Part shown: piece by piece, positions 7,950 to 17,069 of the stretch | Numbering within the stretch: the stretch's first letter is position 1 | Layout of the letters: every line of letters starts with the position of its first letter | NCBI GenBank assembly: GCA_018647765.1 | Contig: JABGSN010000009.1 | Coordinates: 26,820-90,819, forward strand | Source: Oceanospirillaceae bacterium | Lineage (GTDB): Bacteria > Pseudomonadota > Gammaproteobacteria > Pseudomonadales > Balneatricaceae | Length of the DNA: 64,000 bases | Direction of reading: 5' to 3' | Notes under the pieces: model-generated | Seen by the model: only the letters and a program-made list of their open reading frames with translations | What the model was told of the DNA's origin: nothing | Database searches by the model: none | Position numbers and translations under genes: made by a program

Positions 7950-9173
7950 TTATGGCTTGGTTAACCATTCTCTGCCTTTTAACATCAATTGCCAATAGAT
8001 GGTCGGCATAGCCTTGGCTTTTAACCACCAAGCACTACGCGTGGGTCGAGTACCGTCTAACAACCACTTGGGAAAGGTGGGTAGCAACTTACCGCCATAA
8101 CCAAACTCGGCCAGCACTATACGGCTGCGCGATACTGTGAGCGGGCAGGAACCGTAGCCATCGTAGCTTGCTGTTAACGGTTGCTGGGCAAGCATGCTTA
8201 ACAGATTTTTAGCCACAACTGGCGCTTGTTTTCGAACTGCCGCTGCTGTTTTAGCGTTGGGGGTGTTGGCGCCATCGCCCAAACCAAACACATTGGGGAA
8301 GTCGGGGTTTTGTAGGCTTTCTTGATTTACCTTGACCCATCCAGCAGCGTCACAAATGGGTTGGTCCTGCATGAAGTCGTGCGCGGTTTGTGGTGGGCAG
8401 ACATGCAACATGTCGAAGGTTTTATTTTCTTGGCCCACGACCGCGCCATCTTTGATGAGATTAAACGTCGCAATTTTATTTGGGCCGTCCACTTTTACCA
8501 GTTGGCTGTTAAGCTGCAAGTCGATAGCGTAGCCGCTCACGGTATCCATCAGCGCCGGCACGTAAGCCGGTACACCAAAGAGCACGCCGCCAGCGTTGTG
8601 AAACGCCACGTCAATATTACTTAGGGTGCCGCGTTGCTGCCACCAATCGGATGATAAATATAGGGCTTTTTGCGGTGCTCCCGCGCACTTAATCGGCATG
8701 GGCGGCTGAGTAAAAAGCGCGGCGCCTTGTTGTAACTCTTGTACTAACTGCCAGGTGTAAGGGGCAAGGTCAACACGATAGTTAGAGGTGACGCCATGTT
8801 GGCCTAAGGTTTCGGTAAGGCCCTCAATAGCCTCAAAGTCGAGTTTTAGCCCTGGAGCCACCACTAGAGCACGATACTCAACCGTTGCGCCGCTCTCAAG
8901 AATAACGCGATTTTGTGCAGCTTGAAATTCAGCTGCAGCGTCTTGGATCCAGGTCACTGCTTTAGGCATGACACTTTGGGTAGAGCGTAGGGTTTGTTGT
9001 TGGCTAAAAATGCCGGCGCCCACTAGCGTCCAGCCTGGTTGATAGGCATGGGTTTTAGAGGGTTCTATTAATGCTATCTGAAGTTGGGGTTGGCGTTTTA
9101 GCAAGCTGCTTGCAACGGCAATACCTGCAGCCCCTGCACCGACAATGCAGACATCATAGTTGATTTTTGGCAT
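7950..9173 (-). CDS. sqr: Sulfide:quinone reductase-like FAD oxidoreductase
   Basis: A 407-residue membrane-associated flavoprotein that oxidises sulfide and passes electrons to quinone. The N-terminal FAD site is VGAGAAGIAVASSL (11-24), then HAYQPGWTLVGAG (42-54), typical of SQR. Both cysteines expected in the mitochondrial-like SQOR type are present: Cys163 in PIKCAGAPQK and Cys343 in YGSCPLTVSRSR. The second FAD motif FGLGDGANTPNAKTA is at about 296-310, and a hydrophobic C-terminus may anchor the protein. First gene of a minus-strand group with a kinase and cytochrome b561; divergent from the LOG gene over an AT-rich spacer. Confidence 0.85.
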   Translation of the reverse strand: MPKINYDVCIVGAGAAGIAVASSLLKRQPQLQIALIEPSKTHAYQPGWTLVGAGIFSQQQTLRSTQSVMPKAVTWIQDAAAEFQAAQNRVILESGATVEYRALVVAPGLKLDFEAIEGLTETLGQHGVTSNYRVDLAPYTWQLVQELQQGAALFTQPPMPIKCAGAPQKALYLSSDWWQQRGTLSNIDVAFHNAGGVLFGVPAYVPALMDTVSGYAIDLQLNSQLVKVDGPNKIATFNLIKDGAVVGQENKTFDMLHVCPPQTAHDFMQDQPICDAAGWVKVNQESLQNPDFPNVFGLGDGANTPNAKTAAAVRKQAPVVAKNLLSMLAQQPLTASYDGYGSCPLTVSRSRIVLAEFGYGGKLLPTFPKWLLDGTRPTRSAWWLKAKAMPTIYWQLMLKGREWLTKP

Positions 9174-9262
9174 AGTGGGATCCTCTCAAATTGGCAAATG
9201 TATATTTTGATATATATTTATAACTATACAGTATAAGGCAGTTTTAGCAAAGGCGAATATAG

Positions 9263-9829
9263 ATGCAAGATGTTTGTGTTTTTTGTGGTTCTAGTGAGGG
9301 CCAAGATCCAGTTTATATGCAAGCTGCCAAGGCCCTAGGCGAGGCCATTAGTGAGCGTTCATTGGGGCTGGTTTATGGTGGCGCCCAAGTGGGTTTAATG
9401 GGCCAGGTTGCAGATGCGGTTTTAGCTGGTGGTGAAAAGGTGGTGGGGATTATTCCACAGTCGTTTGCTCACAAAGTCTCCCATGCAGGGTTAACGCAGT
9501 TACATGTGGTGGATTCCATGCACACCCGCAAGGCCATGATGTTTGAATTAGCGGGGGCATGTATTGCCTTGCCCGGCGGTTTTGGCACCTTAGAAGAGCT
9601 GACAGAAGTGTTAACTTGGGCACAGCTTGAATTTCATCAAAAACCCATTGGATTGCTCAACATTAATGGCTATTATGACGCCCTATTGGCGTTTTTTGAC
9701 TATGCAGTATTGGCTGGTTTTATTAAGCCTAAACACTTACAGTTGTTAATCGTCGATGACGACCCCACAAAGTTATTGCAGCGCTTACAGGAATATAAAC
9801 CACCTGCCCAGAGCAAGTGGTCTGATTAA
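9263..9829 (+). CDS. LOG family protein (TIGR00730 Rossmann fold)
   Basis: A 188-residue cytoplasmic enzyme of the LOG group, whose members remove ribose 5-phosphate from nucleotides such as cytokinin or purine monophosphates. The hallmark PGGFGTLEELTEVLTW is at about residues 104-119, preceded by MHTRKAMMFELA, with an N-terminal CVFCGSSEG. In bacteria these are mostly annotated from sequence alone, so the natural nucleotide is uncertain. It lies 24 bases upstream of the aldehyde dehydrogenase and may share its transcript. Confidence 0.85.
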   Translation: MQDVCVFCGSSEGQDPVYMQAAKALGEAISERSLGLVYGGAQVGLMGQVADAVLAGGEKVVGIIPQSFAHKVSHAGLTQLHVVDSMHTRKAMMFELAGACIALPGGFGTLEELTEVLTWAQLEFHQKPIGLLNINGYYDALLAFFDYAVLAGFIKPKHLQLLIVDDDPTKLLQRLQEYKPPAQSKWSD

Positions 9830-9853
9830 CTAGATTTATTCGAGACTTATACT

Positions 9854-11293
9854 ATGATCGACACAAAAAAGTTTTACATTAACGGCGCTTGGGTTGCGCC
9901 TCTGGCCGCTACAGATCTAGACGTCATAGACCCGTCTACGGAACAAGTTTGTGCCACTATTTCTATCGGTGGCGCGGCCGACACCGACGCTGCAGTTGCA
10001 GCTGCTAAAGCAGCCTTTGAAAGCTGGAGTCAAACCCCTAAAGCTGAGCGTTTAGGTTTATTGCAAAAATTCCTTGAAATTTATCAGGCTCGAGCCAGCG
10101 AAATGGGTCAAGCTATTAGCCAAGAAATGGGCGCACCGATCGACATGGCTAATGCCTCTCAGGTGGGTACAGGTATTTGGCATACTAAAATATTATTACG
10201 TGAACTCGATAAGTTTGAATTTGAACGGCCTTTGAACGACCGTGCGCCAAACGACAAAATTATCTATGAGCCGATTGGTGTGTGCGCTTTGATTACGCCA
10301 TGGAACTGGCCCATGAACCAAGTGACCTTAAAGGCTATCGCTGCCATGGCTGCGGGCTGCACCATGGTACTTAAGCCGTCTGAAATTTCTCCTTTGTCTG
10401 GTTTAGTATTTGCTGACATGATCCACGAAGCGGGTATTCCAGCAGGTGTGTTTAACCTAGTTAACGGCGACGGCGTAGGTGTCGGTTCTCAACTTACCAG
10501 CCATGCAGATGTCGACATGGTGTCGTTTACGGGTTCAACCCGTGCCGGTGCGTTAATCTCTAAAAACGCTGCCGACAGTGTGAAGCGTGTGGCCCTAGAG
10601 CTCGGTGGTAAAGGTGCCAATATCGTCTTTGCAGACGCCGACGAAAAAGCCATTGTACGTGGTGTAAGGCATTGCTTTAACAACACCGGACAATCTTGTA
10701 ATGCGCCTACGCGCATGTTGGTCGAACGTAGCATTTACGATCAAGCGGTAGAAGCTGCAATTCAGGTGGCTGCTAAAACTAAAGTGGGCCGCGCTGCAGA
10801 GGCAGGCAATCATATTGGTCCTGTAGTTTCAGAATTACAATACAACAAAATTCAGGGCCTTATTAAAGTCGGTATCGACGAAGGCGCTCGTGTTATTGCT
10901 GGTGGATTAGGCAAGCCAGAAGGTCTAGAGACCGGGTATTTTGTTAAACCTACCATCTTTGCCGACGTTAACAATGACATGCAAATTGCCCGCGAAGAAG
11001 TGTTTGGACCCGTGTTATGCATGATCCCGTTTGACACCGAAGAAGAAGCTTTGGCAATTGCTAACGACACCGTTTATGGTTTGACTAACTATGTACAAAC
11101 TCAAGACGGCAATAAAGCCAACAGAGTGGCACGTCGCTTGCGCTCTGGTATGGTGGAAATGAACGGTACGTCACGCGCCGCTGGAGCACCTTTTGGTGGC
11201 TACAAGCAGTCTGGCAATGGTCGTGAGGGTGGTGTTTGGGGCCTTGAAGACTTTTTGGAAGTGAAGTCCATTAGTGGTTGGACCAACGACTAA
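9854..11293 (+). CDS. NAD(P)-dependent aldehyde dehydrogenase
   Basis: A 479-residue member of the ALDH superfamily oxidising an aldehyde to its acid. Motifs: the N-terminal FYINGAWV, the Rossmann stretch ITPWNWPMNQVTLK, SFTGSTRAG, the general base in LELGGKGANIV, catalytic Cys282 in NTGQSCNAPTR, and the C-terminal EEVFGPVLCMIPF. It is followed by a good terminator (11333-11386). The substrate is not clear. It lacks anything that ties it to CoA-acylating methylmalonate semialdehyde dehydrogenase (IolA), which the inositol pathway needs. Confidence 0.9.
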   Translation: MIDTKKFYINGAWVAPLAATDLDVIDPSTEQVCATISIGGAADTDAAVAAAKAAFESWSQTPKAERLGLLQKFLEIYQARASEMGQAISQEMGAPIDMANASQVGTGIWHTKILLRELDKFEFERPLNDRAPNDKIIYEPIGVCALITPWNWPMNQVTLKAIAAMAAGCTMVLKPSEISPLSGLVFADMIHEAGIPAGVFNLVNGDGVGVGSQLTSHADVDMVSFTGSTRAGALISKNAADSVKRVALELGGKGANIVFADADEKAIVRGVRHCFNNTGQSCNAPTRMLVERSIYDQAVEAAIQVAAKTKVGRAAEAGNHIGPVVSELQYNKIQGLIKVGIDEGARVIAGGLGKPEGLETGYFVKPTIFADVNNDMQIAREEVFGPVLCMIPFDTEEEALAIANDTVYGLTNYVQTQDGNKANRVARRLRSGMVEMNGTSRAAGAPFGGYKQSGNGREGGVWGLEDFLEVKSISGWTND

Positions 11294-11332
11294 GCCTGTT
11301 TACGGTTTAGTCATCTTATTTGATCCAGCAAA

Positions 11333-11386
11333 CCTAGATACTTATATCCAACTAAGGTTATAAATATGTATCTAGGCTTTTATTTT
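11333..11386 (+). terminator. Rho-independent terminator after the aldehyde dehydrogenase gene
   Basis: CCTAGATAC (11333-11341) pairs with GTATCTAGG (11368-11376), with a second inner stem TTATA/TATAA, followed by a T-rich run (11377-11386). Confidence 0.75.
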
Positions 11387-11405
11387 ACCTGTTTAGAACC
11401 CCTCT

Positions 11406-12041
11406 ATGCTTATTACATTGCCTGATTACCGCCGTATCTATTCCACAATTCACTCGTTATTGGTGGCCGATGCGGTTGATAGCCATGAAGCCAACTTTTT
11501 GTTTAGCGTATATGGCGCACAAATACTCAAACGCCATTACGGTATTGCGGCACAGCCGGTGGTGGGGTTTGCTGCGTATCACTTAGGTTTGCAAGCTAAA
11601 GTGTTGGCCTTTGGTGAGTCTCAAGGCGGCCGCTTAGAAAGCAATGACAGTCAGCACCATGCCTGGGTTGAGGCCGATGGTTGGTTGATCGATTTCATGG
11701 CGCCATTGTTCCCTGTGTTGGTTAAACGCGCCGGACAAGACGCTAAAATCGAGCCTTGGATGATGCAAAAGCCCATAGCGAAAGCCAAGAAATCACTAAC
11801 CGAGTTGCAACATCAAGGTGATTTTTTTGTGTTAGAAAACGACACTTTGGCGAGCCAAAAGATGTCGGAGTTAGTTACCCAAAAAGCTCACATTCAGCGT
11901 GGTAAGTTGGCTGTAGATTGGTTTGTTAAAGCACCTAAAAAGATGCCGTCGCCGTTGAATGTAACCTATGAAGGTGCACAAGACGCTGGGAAAAAGAAAC
12001 TGGTCGCTTATAAGAGTTTTCTTGTCAGCGGCGCTTGGTAA
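11406..12041 (+). CDS. Uncharacterised protein resembling the DUF2026 family
   Basis: A 211-residue protein without signal peptide or membrane segments. The opening MLITLPDYRRIYSTIHSLL and the middle HHAWVEADGWLIDFMAP (about 79-95) resemble DUF2026 as I recall it. With a cysteine or serine partner the His and Asp of HAWVE...IDFMAP could form a transglutaminase-like site, but no obvious Cys is present in the expected place, so no function is assigned. The C-terminal third is lysine rich. It is 12 bases upstream of the pseudouridine synthase gene. Confidence 0.6.
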   Translation: MLITLPDYRRIYSTIHSLLVADAVDSHEANFLFSVYGAQILKRHYGIAAQPVVGFAAYHLGLQAKVLAFGESQGGRLESNDSQHHAWVEADGWLIDFMAPLFPVLVKRAGQDAKIEPWMMQKPIAKAKKSLTELQHQGDFFVLENDTLASQKMSELVTQKAHIQRGKLAVDWFVKAPKKMPSPLNVTYEGAQDAGKKKLVAYKSFLVSGAW

Positions 12042-12053
12042 CGGCGTGGCACT

Positions 12054-12761
12054 GTGACGTCTTACGCCACTCGTCTAGATAAGTTTGTGGGCCAACAGTT
12101 AGGCTGCAAAAAACGCCAAGTACAGCTGTTACTGGCTCAGGGTTTGGTCACCTTAGATGAGAAGGTGTGTTACCACGGCGAGCAGCTTATTGGCCAATTT
12201 TCGAAGGTAGAGGTTGACCTTGACGGTGAGCACAGAGTGCTTAGGCACAACAACCCAGTCTATGTAATGCTGCATAAACCCGCTGGCGTTGTAAGTGCTA
12301 CGATTGATGATCAACATACAACCGTGTTGGATTTGTTGCCTCTGGAGCATCACAGTTTACACATTGCCGGGCGCTTAGACCTGAGTAGTACGGGCCTGCT
12401 GTTGTTAACCAATGACGGTCAATGGTCTCGCCAAATCACCCAGCCAGACACTAAGCTTGCTAAGTATTATAACGTTACCGTAGCGAACCCGATTACCCAA
12501 GCGCAAGTGGATGCTTTTGCACAAGGTATCTATTTTTCTTTTGAGGACTTAACAACGGCACCGGCGCAGCTACATTTACACACGGCGACTAGCGCCCAAG
12601 TTATTTTGCAGGAAGGTCGCTATCATCAGATCAAACGTATGTTTGGTCATTTTCGTAACCCCGTGCTGAGTATTCACCGAACCCAAATAGGCCATATTAA
12701 ATTGCCTCAAAGCTTAGCAGCGGGGGATTATCGTGTGGTGTCAGATCCCATGGACTTTTGA
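12054..12761 (+). CDS. RsuA/RluB/E/F family pseudouridine synthase
   Basis: A 235-residue rRNA-modifying enzyme. An S4-like N-terminal domain (RLDKFVGQQLGCKKRQVQLL, residues 5-24) precedes the catalytic domain with PVYVMLHKPAGVVSA and AGRLDLSSTGLLLLTND, where the Asp of GRLD is the catalytic residue. The later GRYHQIKRMF motif is typical of the RsuA family. The 16S rRNA (RsuA) or 23S rRNA (RluE type) target cannot be settled by eye. The start is GTG at 12054. The last 21 bases overlap the convergent arfB gene. Confidence 0.88.
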   Translation: MTSYATRLDKFVGQQLGCKKRQVQLLLAQGLVTLDEKVCYHGEQLIGQFSKVEVDLDGEHRVLRHNNPVYVMLHKPAGVVSATIDDQHTTVLDLLPLEHHSLHIAGRLDLSSTGLLLLTNDGQWSRQITQPDTKLAKYYNVTVANPITQAQVDAFAQGIYFSFEDLTTAPAQLHLHTATSAQVILQEGRYHQIKRMFGHFRNPVLSIHRTQIGHIKLPQSLAAGDYRVVSDPMDF

Positions 12762-13160
12762 ACGTAATTTTTTAGTTTGGCCTTTTTGGGTCTTGCTATC
12801 TAAACGTCGAGTTTTAGAGCCTTTGGTGGGTTTGGTGGCAATTCTGCGTTTTTCTTGCACCATGGCAGCTTGGATGACTAAGGTTAACTGCTCTAACGCG
12901 GTTTGCCGGTTAGCATCCTGACTTCGGCTGGCCTGAGATTTAATGATGATTTTGCCAGAAGCGCTGATGCGGTGATCTGCCGTATTCAGGAGTTTGTGTT
13001 TGACGTAAGGCGGCAGAGACGTTGACGCGCGGATGTCAAAAAACAAATGCACCGCTGTTGAGGTTTTATTAACATGTTGACCACCGGCGCCTTGGGCACG
13101 AATAAACTGTTGCTCTATCTCGTGGGCAGGAATGGTGATGCGGTTGGATATCTTTAACAT
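12741..13160 (-). CDS. arfB: Alternative ribosome-rescue factor / peptidyl-tRNA hydrolase ArfB
   Basis: A 139-residue protein that enters stalled ribosomes and hydrolyses peptidyl-tRNA. The GGQ loop is AQGAGGQHVNKTSTAVHLFFD near residues 24-44 (GGQ at about 28-30). The basic tail needed to sit in the mRNA channel is present: the final 35 residues contain many Lys and Arg (KGSKTRR, KTQKGQTKKLRSK). Length and layout match ArfB (YaeJ) rather than RF1/RF2. It overlaps the convergent pseudouridine synthase gene by 21 bases. Confidence 0.92.
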   Translation of the reverse strand: MLKISNRITIPAHEIEQQFIRAQGAGGQHVNKTSTAVHLFFDIRASTSLPPYVKHKLLNTADHRISASGKIIIKSQASRSQDANRQTALEQLTLVIQAAMVQEKRRIATKPTKGSKTRRLDSKTQKGQTKKLRSKVHGI

Positions 13161-13220
13161 TCCCTATTATAAAGACTGTTGGCCCAATTGTGCTAATCAA
13201 AAGCGGCTAACCACATGTGC

Positions 13221-14174
13221 TTATCGTATCAGGTGCTTTTGTTGAAATGCTGGGCTAACTTTTGTGAGCCAGTAACTTAAGGCGCTGGTGACGACAAAGG
13301 CAAACAACAGGCGCAACCAAAGTACACCTGATAAATGGGCACCCAGTAATAACACCAATAAAGTATCCTCAATCAGACTATGGCAAAAACCCAGTAGCGC
13401 GAGGGAGGTGAAAATGTCTTTTTTGGAGACATGACCGGCATGAGCTTCTTTAATTAACAAACCGCCGCCAAAAGATAAACCCAAAGTTATCCCCACCAAG
13501 GTGATGGTAGTGGCCTCTTTGCCAATACCCATAAGTTTTAATATAGGTCGCAAAATCCATTGGATAACACGTTCAACGCCGATGGCTTTGAGGACCTTTA
13601 AGAAGGATAGCAGCACGATAATGATGATTTGTATCATCAGCAACGCTTTAATTTGGGCCAATCCCCACGGTATTAAACCGGGCGCAATAGGGTCTGGTTG
13701 CCATACCATTTGGGCAGGCTCTTGTAACCACTGGCCTTGATCGTATAACACATGCAGTAACCAAGCAAAGGCAAAGGCACCGAGCACACGTATGACGATG
13801 GCCGCACGCATTCTCATACCCGCAAGTTGGGCAATTTTGGTTTCAATGGGTAGGCCATGGGCCATGAGCAATAAGCCACTCAAAACGGTCATTTGAGCGA
13901 TGGATAGAGGGGTGTCTAAGGGCAGCGAATACAGTACGATCATACCGCCGTAAATGTTAGTAGCTATGGTGGCAGCCCAGACTAACCCCATGCCTTCTGG
14001 CAGGCCTAGCAGCGCCATGAACGGGCCCAGCCATTGGCCTAAGAGGGCGACACCACCGAGTTCTTCTAACACCTTAACAATAACAATCACTGGCACCATG
14101 AGTTTAAACAGGGGCCAAGATACAGCCACTATATCGTCAAACAATTCTCGAAAAAATTGGCTTATGTGGAGCAT
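13221..14174 (-). CDS. Membrane protein with nucleoside-recognition (Gate) domains
   Basis: A 317-residue inner-membrane protein with about eight hydrophobic segments arranged as two similar halves. Both halves carry the Gate-type pattern: VKVLEELGGVALLGQWLGP near residues 33-51 and FLKVLKAIGVERVIQWILRPILKLMGI near 190-215. Related proteins include the SpmA/SpmB spore-maturation group and parts of nucleoside transporters; the transported molecule is unknown. It is divergent from the LysE-type exporter gene. Confidence 0.7.
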   Translation of the reverse strand: MLHISQFFRELFDDIVAVSWPLFKLMVPVIVIVKVLEELGGVALLGQWLGPFMALLGLPEGMGLVWAATIATNIYGGMIVLYSLPLDTPLSIAQMTVLSGLLLMAHGLPIETKIAQLAGMRMRAAIVIRVLGAFAFAWLLHVLYDQGQWLQEPAQMVWQPDPIAPGLIPWGLAQIKALLMIQIIIIVLLSFLKVLKAIGVERVIQWILRPILKLMGIGKEATTITLVGITLGLSFGGGLLIKEAHAGHVSKKDIFTSLALLGFCHSLIEDTLLVLLLGAHLSGVLWLRLLFAFVVTSALSYWLTKVSPAFQQKHLIR

Positions 14175-14307
14175 ATAAAGGACCTTTGACGGTGCTGCAA
14201 TAGGGAGACGCGATGGTAACTGATTTTAGTCATTTTGTCTTTGCATTGACAGGGCCCTACAGAGGCTGCACTATCGCAGCCCTAACGCGATTAAATGGAT
14301 GTAACTC

Positions 14308-14925
14308 ATGAGTATAGCCTTACTGTGGGCATTGATTCCCACCTTCTTTTTTGTGTCGGTAACGCCGGGTATGTGTATGACTTTAGCCCTTACCTTGGGT
14401 ATGACCGTGGGCATCCGCCGTACCCTGTGGATGATGCTAGGTGAATTGATTGGCGTTGGTTTAGTTGCGGTGTTGGTGGTGGTAGGTGTGGCTGCGTTGA
14501 TTGTTCAATACCCTGAGCTATTTGTGGTACTAAAAATTGCCGGTGGTGGCTACTTGCTTTACCTCGGTATTCAACTGTGGCGCTCACGGGGAAAAATGGC
14601 TATTGATCTTAATGGCCGTCCTAAAGACACAGGCCGCTGGCAATTGGCCAGTCAAGGTTTTATCACCGCCGTTGCCAACCCTAAAGGCTGGGCATTTTTT
14701 ATTGCCCTGTTGCCGCCGTTTCTTGACCCCACGCGGCCTTTACCCGAACAAATGGCCACGTTGCTGAGCGTCATACTAACCCTCGAAGCCTTATCCTTAT
14801 TGGTGTACGCCTTAGGCGGCAAAAGCCTGAGTAAAGTGTTACAGAAAAGTGGTAACGTACGCCTCATGAACCGTATTGCCGGTACCATGATGATCGGTGT
14901 AGCGGCTTGGTTAGCTTTGGGCTAG
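14308..14925 (+). CDS. LysE/RhtB family amino acid exporter
   Basis: A 205-residue inner-membrane protein with about six hydrophobic segments. It shows the LysE/RhtB opening SVTPGMCMTLALTLGMTVG, then KIAGGGYLLYLGIQLWRS at about 76-93 and FITAVANPKGWAFFIALLPPF near 117-137. These proteins export amino acids or derivatives; the substrate is not predictable here. It ends one base before the convergent DUF1761 gene. Confidence 0.87.
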   Translation: MSIALLWALIPTFFFVSVTPGMCMTLALTLGMTVGIRRTLWMMLGELIGVGLVAVLVVVGVAALIVQYPELFVVLKIAGGGYLLYLGIQLWRSRGKMAIDLNGRPKDTGRWQLASQGFITAVANPKGWAFFIALLPPFLDPTRPLPEQMATLLSVILTLEALSLLVYALGGKSLSKVLQKSGNVRLMNRIAGTMMIGVAAWLALG

Positions 14926-14926
14926 A

Positions 14927-15226
14927 TCAAAACAGTGTTAACATCAATCCAATAACAGCACAGCCTATGCTTGAATAGCCGGCGTCGATGACCTGTACTA
15001 CACCAACCAGCGCAAATAAGTGTTGCATCATAAAGGAAACCACAAGGGCGCTGAGAAAGGCAATAATAAATGGCATTGGGCCACTTTTGTTCTTGCCATT
15101 TTCGTCTTTTAAATCGCTTTCTTTGATCCCCGCAGCGGACATCCAAGGCTTTGACAGGCTCATGTACCAAATAGCACCAAAGACGTAAGCTGCGGTAGCC
15201 GCTGCAAGTGTATTAAGCAATTCCAT
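14927..15226 (-). CDS. Small DUF1761-like membrane protein
   Basis: A 99-residue protein with three to four hydrophobic segments. The pattern AAYVFGAIWYMSLSKPWMSAAGI at the N-terminus (about residues 12-34) and a second half with SALVVSFMMQHLF are those of the DUF1761 family. Function unknown. AGGA precedes the ATG at a normal distance. It is convergent with the LysE-type gene with a one-base gap. Confidence 0.72.
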   Translation of the reverse strand: MELLNTLAAATAAYVFGAIWYMSLSKPWMSAAGIKESDLKDENGKNKSGPMPFIIAFLSALVVSFMMQHLFALVGVVQVIDAGYSSIGCAVIGLMLTLF

Positions 15227-15294
15227 AGAAAGTCCTCACGTTGGTTAAGGTTAAACTATGGCAGGTTAATTGATGCTTTTCCAATGTCGCATGT

Positions 15295-16479
15295 TTATTG
15301 CTGGCGAGCTAACCAATACACCAATATACATCCACAAAACATAAAACCACTGGCAATACCAATGCTCAAACTGTAACTGCCACTCCATTGGGCCAATACA
15401 CCGGCCATTGCGGGGGCGGCCATCTGGGCGACTCCGTATGATAGTGTCATTTTGCCCATCATTTTAGCAGGTCGAGTAGGGTAGTAACGGCCTGCCATAG
15501 TGAGCACCAAACTGACCACACCGATAAAGGTGGCCCCAAACAGCGCGGCTCCCACGAGTGTCCAAGTTAAAGTAGGGCTTAGCAGTGGGATTAACATGCC
15601 TGAAAACTGCAAAATAAAGGCCGCGAGAAGGGCGTTGAGATCGCCAATCCTACGGGCAATGAGATCCCATACTATACAAGCCGGAGCGGCGGCAATGCCG
15701 ATGACCATAAACACCACCATGCCCATGCCTGGTTCCACGGACATTAGTTCTACGTGGGCGACGATGAAGGTTGCGATGATGGCATAACCGGTGCCAGCGC
15801 AAAAATAGGCCAGCATAAATACCCGTAAAAATGTTTTGGAGGGCGGCTGGTCCTCCAGCTTTGAGCCATCTACCGCGTAGCCGCTAACATCAGGTTTAGG
15901 TAGCCATAACCATGCTGTAACGGCCAACAGACTGCCTGCGGCCGTGAGCCAAAACCATTGTAGCTGCCAGTTGAGGTAGGGTTCGAGCAGGTAAACGAAC
16001 AGCGCAGAAAGAAAAATTCCAGCACCCATACCCATAAAGTGGATGCCTAGTTCGGTACGTAACTTGTGCCTGAGCAGCCAATGCATGACTAGGCCCGAGC
16101 CCAGTAGCAGGCCAGCGGCACTACTGAGACCAGCGAAGAACCTGAGTAGACTCCACAACCAAAAGTTTTGTGTTAAACCTAGGCCTAGCGTTGTTATCAG
16201 TGCCACCACGAGGCCTAAGCGATAGAGACGGTCCTTGGTGTTGAGGTTGCTTATACTAGCCGCGATAAGGGCGCCGCAAAAATAACCTAAGTAATTAAAG
16301 GCCGCTAACCAGCCCCCTTCGGCGATGCCTAGTCCGGCTTGATCTTGCATCAACGGCAACATGGGTGTGTAGGCAAAGCGGGCAATGCCCAGCATTAATA
16401 CAAGGCTGGCGATACCAGCACTGAGTACTTTAAAACGTTGGGTACGCAAAGAGTCAAGATGAGACGCGCTAGGAGACAT
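15295..16479 (-). CDS. YbfB/YjiJ family MFS transporter
   Basis: A roughly 394-residue, 12-segment major facilitator protein. The YbfB/YjiJ traits are GIARFAYTPMLPLMQDQAGL near residue 30 and EGGWLAAFNYLGYFCGAL near 55. The ATG at 16479 (MSPSASHLD) begins the part that resembles family members; longer starts at 16515 and 16551 also lack a convincing ribosome site, so the exact N-terminus is uncertain. The exported or imported substrate is unknown. No operon partner on its strand other than the small DUF1761 gene downstream. Confidence 0.8.
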   Translation of the reverse strand: MSPSASHLDSLRTQRFKVLSAGIASLVLMLGIARFAYTPMLPLMQDQAGLGIAEGGWLAAFNYLGYFCGALIAASISNLNTKDRLYRLGLVVALITTLGLGLTQNFWLWSLLRFFAGLSSAAGLLLGSGLVMHWLLRHKLRTELGIHFMGMGAGIFLSALFVYLLEPYLNWQLQWFWLTAAGSLLAVTAWLWLPKPDVSGYAVDGSKLEDQPPSKTFLRVFMLAYFCAGTGYAIIATFIVAHVELMSVEPGMGMVVFMVIGIAAAPACIVWDLIARRIGDLNALLAAFILQFSGMLIPLLSPTLTWTLVGAALFGATFIGVVSLVLTMAGRYYPTRPAKMMGKMTLSYGVAQMAAPAMAGVLAQWSGSYSLSIGIASGFMFCGCILVYWLARQQ

Positions 16480-16715
16480 AGTCTGAGTTAACACTTTTAA
16501 GGTGAGAATGATCATTATGAAGAGGCGCTCTACACAATACAACGTAGACATTCCTCTAACACAGTGGATATAGCTCCCACGCTTGGGCTAAACTTGAAAC
16601 CTAGCCCCTAAATCAGCTGGAACGAATCATCGACGACGCAAACAACATTAAGCCAGATGGCGCCACTTTTGGCAGAGCTTTAACAGGAATAGGTGTTAAC
16701 CTGTTAGTAGACGAC

Positions 16716-17069
16716 ATGAGCCGCACTTTGAGCTTTCTGCAGCAGGTATTAGACCTTAAGCCAGTTTATGCAGATACGGACTTCGCTATCATGCGCCATG
16801 ACAACATGGAATTTATGTTACACAGCGACGCTAGTTATCACAGTAATCCGCTGTTGGGGTTGCTGAAACAAGGTGCGATGCGAGGCACGGGTGTGGAATT
16901 GCGGCTTTACGGGATTGATCCCGACGCTGCAGTAACTCAAGCCCAAACGTTGGATTACTACGTGTTACAAGAAGCCACGGATAAACCCCATGGTTTGAGA
17001 GAGGCCTACATTTTGGACCCCAATGGGTATATTTGGGTGCCCAGTGTTGCCATACATCATGACGTCTAG
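16716..17069 (+). CDS. VOC-fold (glyoxalase/bleomycin resistance) protein with unclear start
   Basis: From the ATG at 16716 the product is 117 residues. The reading frame is open back to 16605, and the upstream codons read GATFGRALTGIGVNLLVDD, which looks like the first beta-strand of a VOC protein, so the true protein probably begins before 16716. No in-frame ATG, GTG or TTG exists there; a stop (TAG, 16602) closes the frame. Either a rare start (CTG 16617 or an ATT) is used or the 5' end is lost. The C-terminus has GLREAYILDPNGYIWVPS, usual for VOC enzymes. The last 11 bases overlap the transporter gene downstream. Confidence 0.62.
   Translation: MSRTLSFLQQVLDLKPVYADTDFAIMRHDNMEFMLHSDASYHSNPLLGLLKQGAMRGTGVELRLYGIDPDAAVTQAQTLDYYVLQEATDKPHGLREAYILDPNGYIWVPSVAIHHDV

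Noticed and set aside
9854..11293. Aldehyde dehydrogenase as the missing IolA (methylmalonate-semialdehyde dehydrogenase)
   Set aside because: The sequence around Cys282 (NTGQSCNAP) is of the general NAD-dependent type and it lies far from the iol genes, so I leave it unassigned. No IolA is seen in the window.
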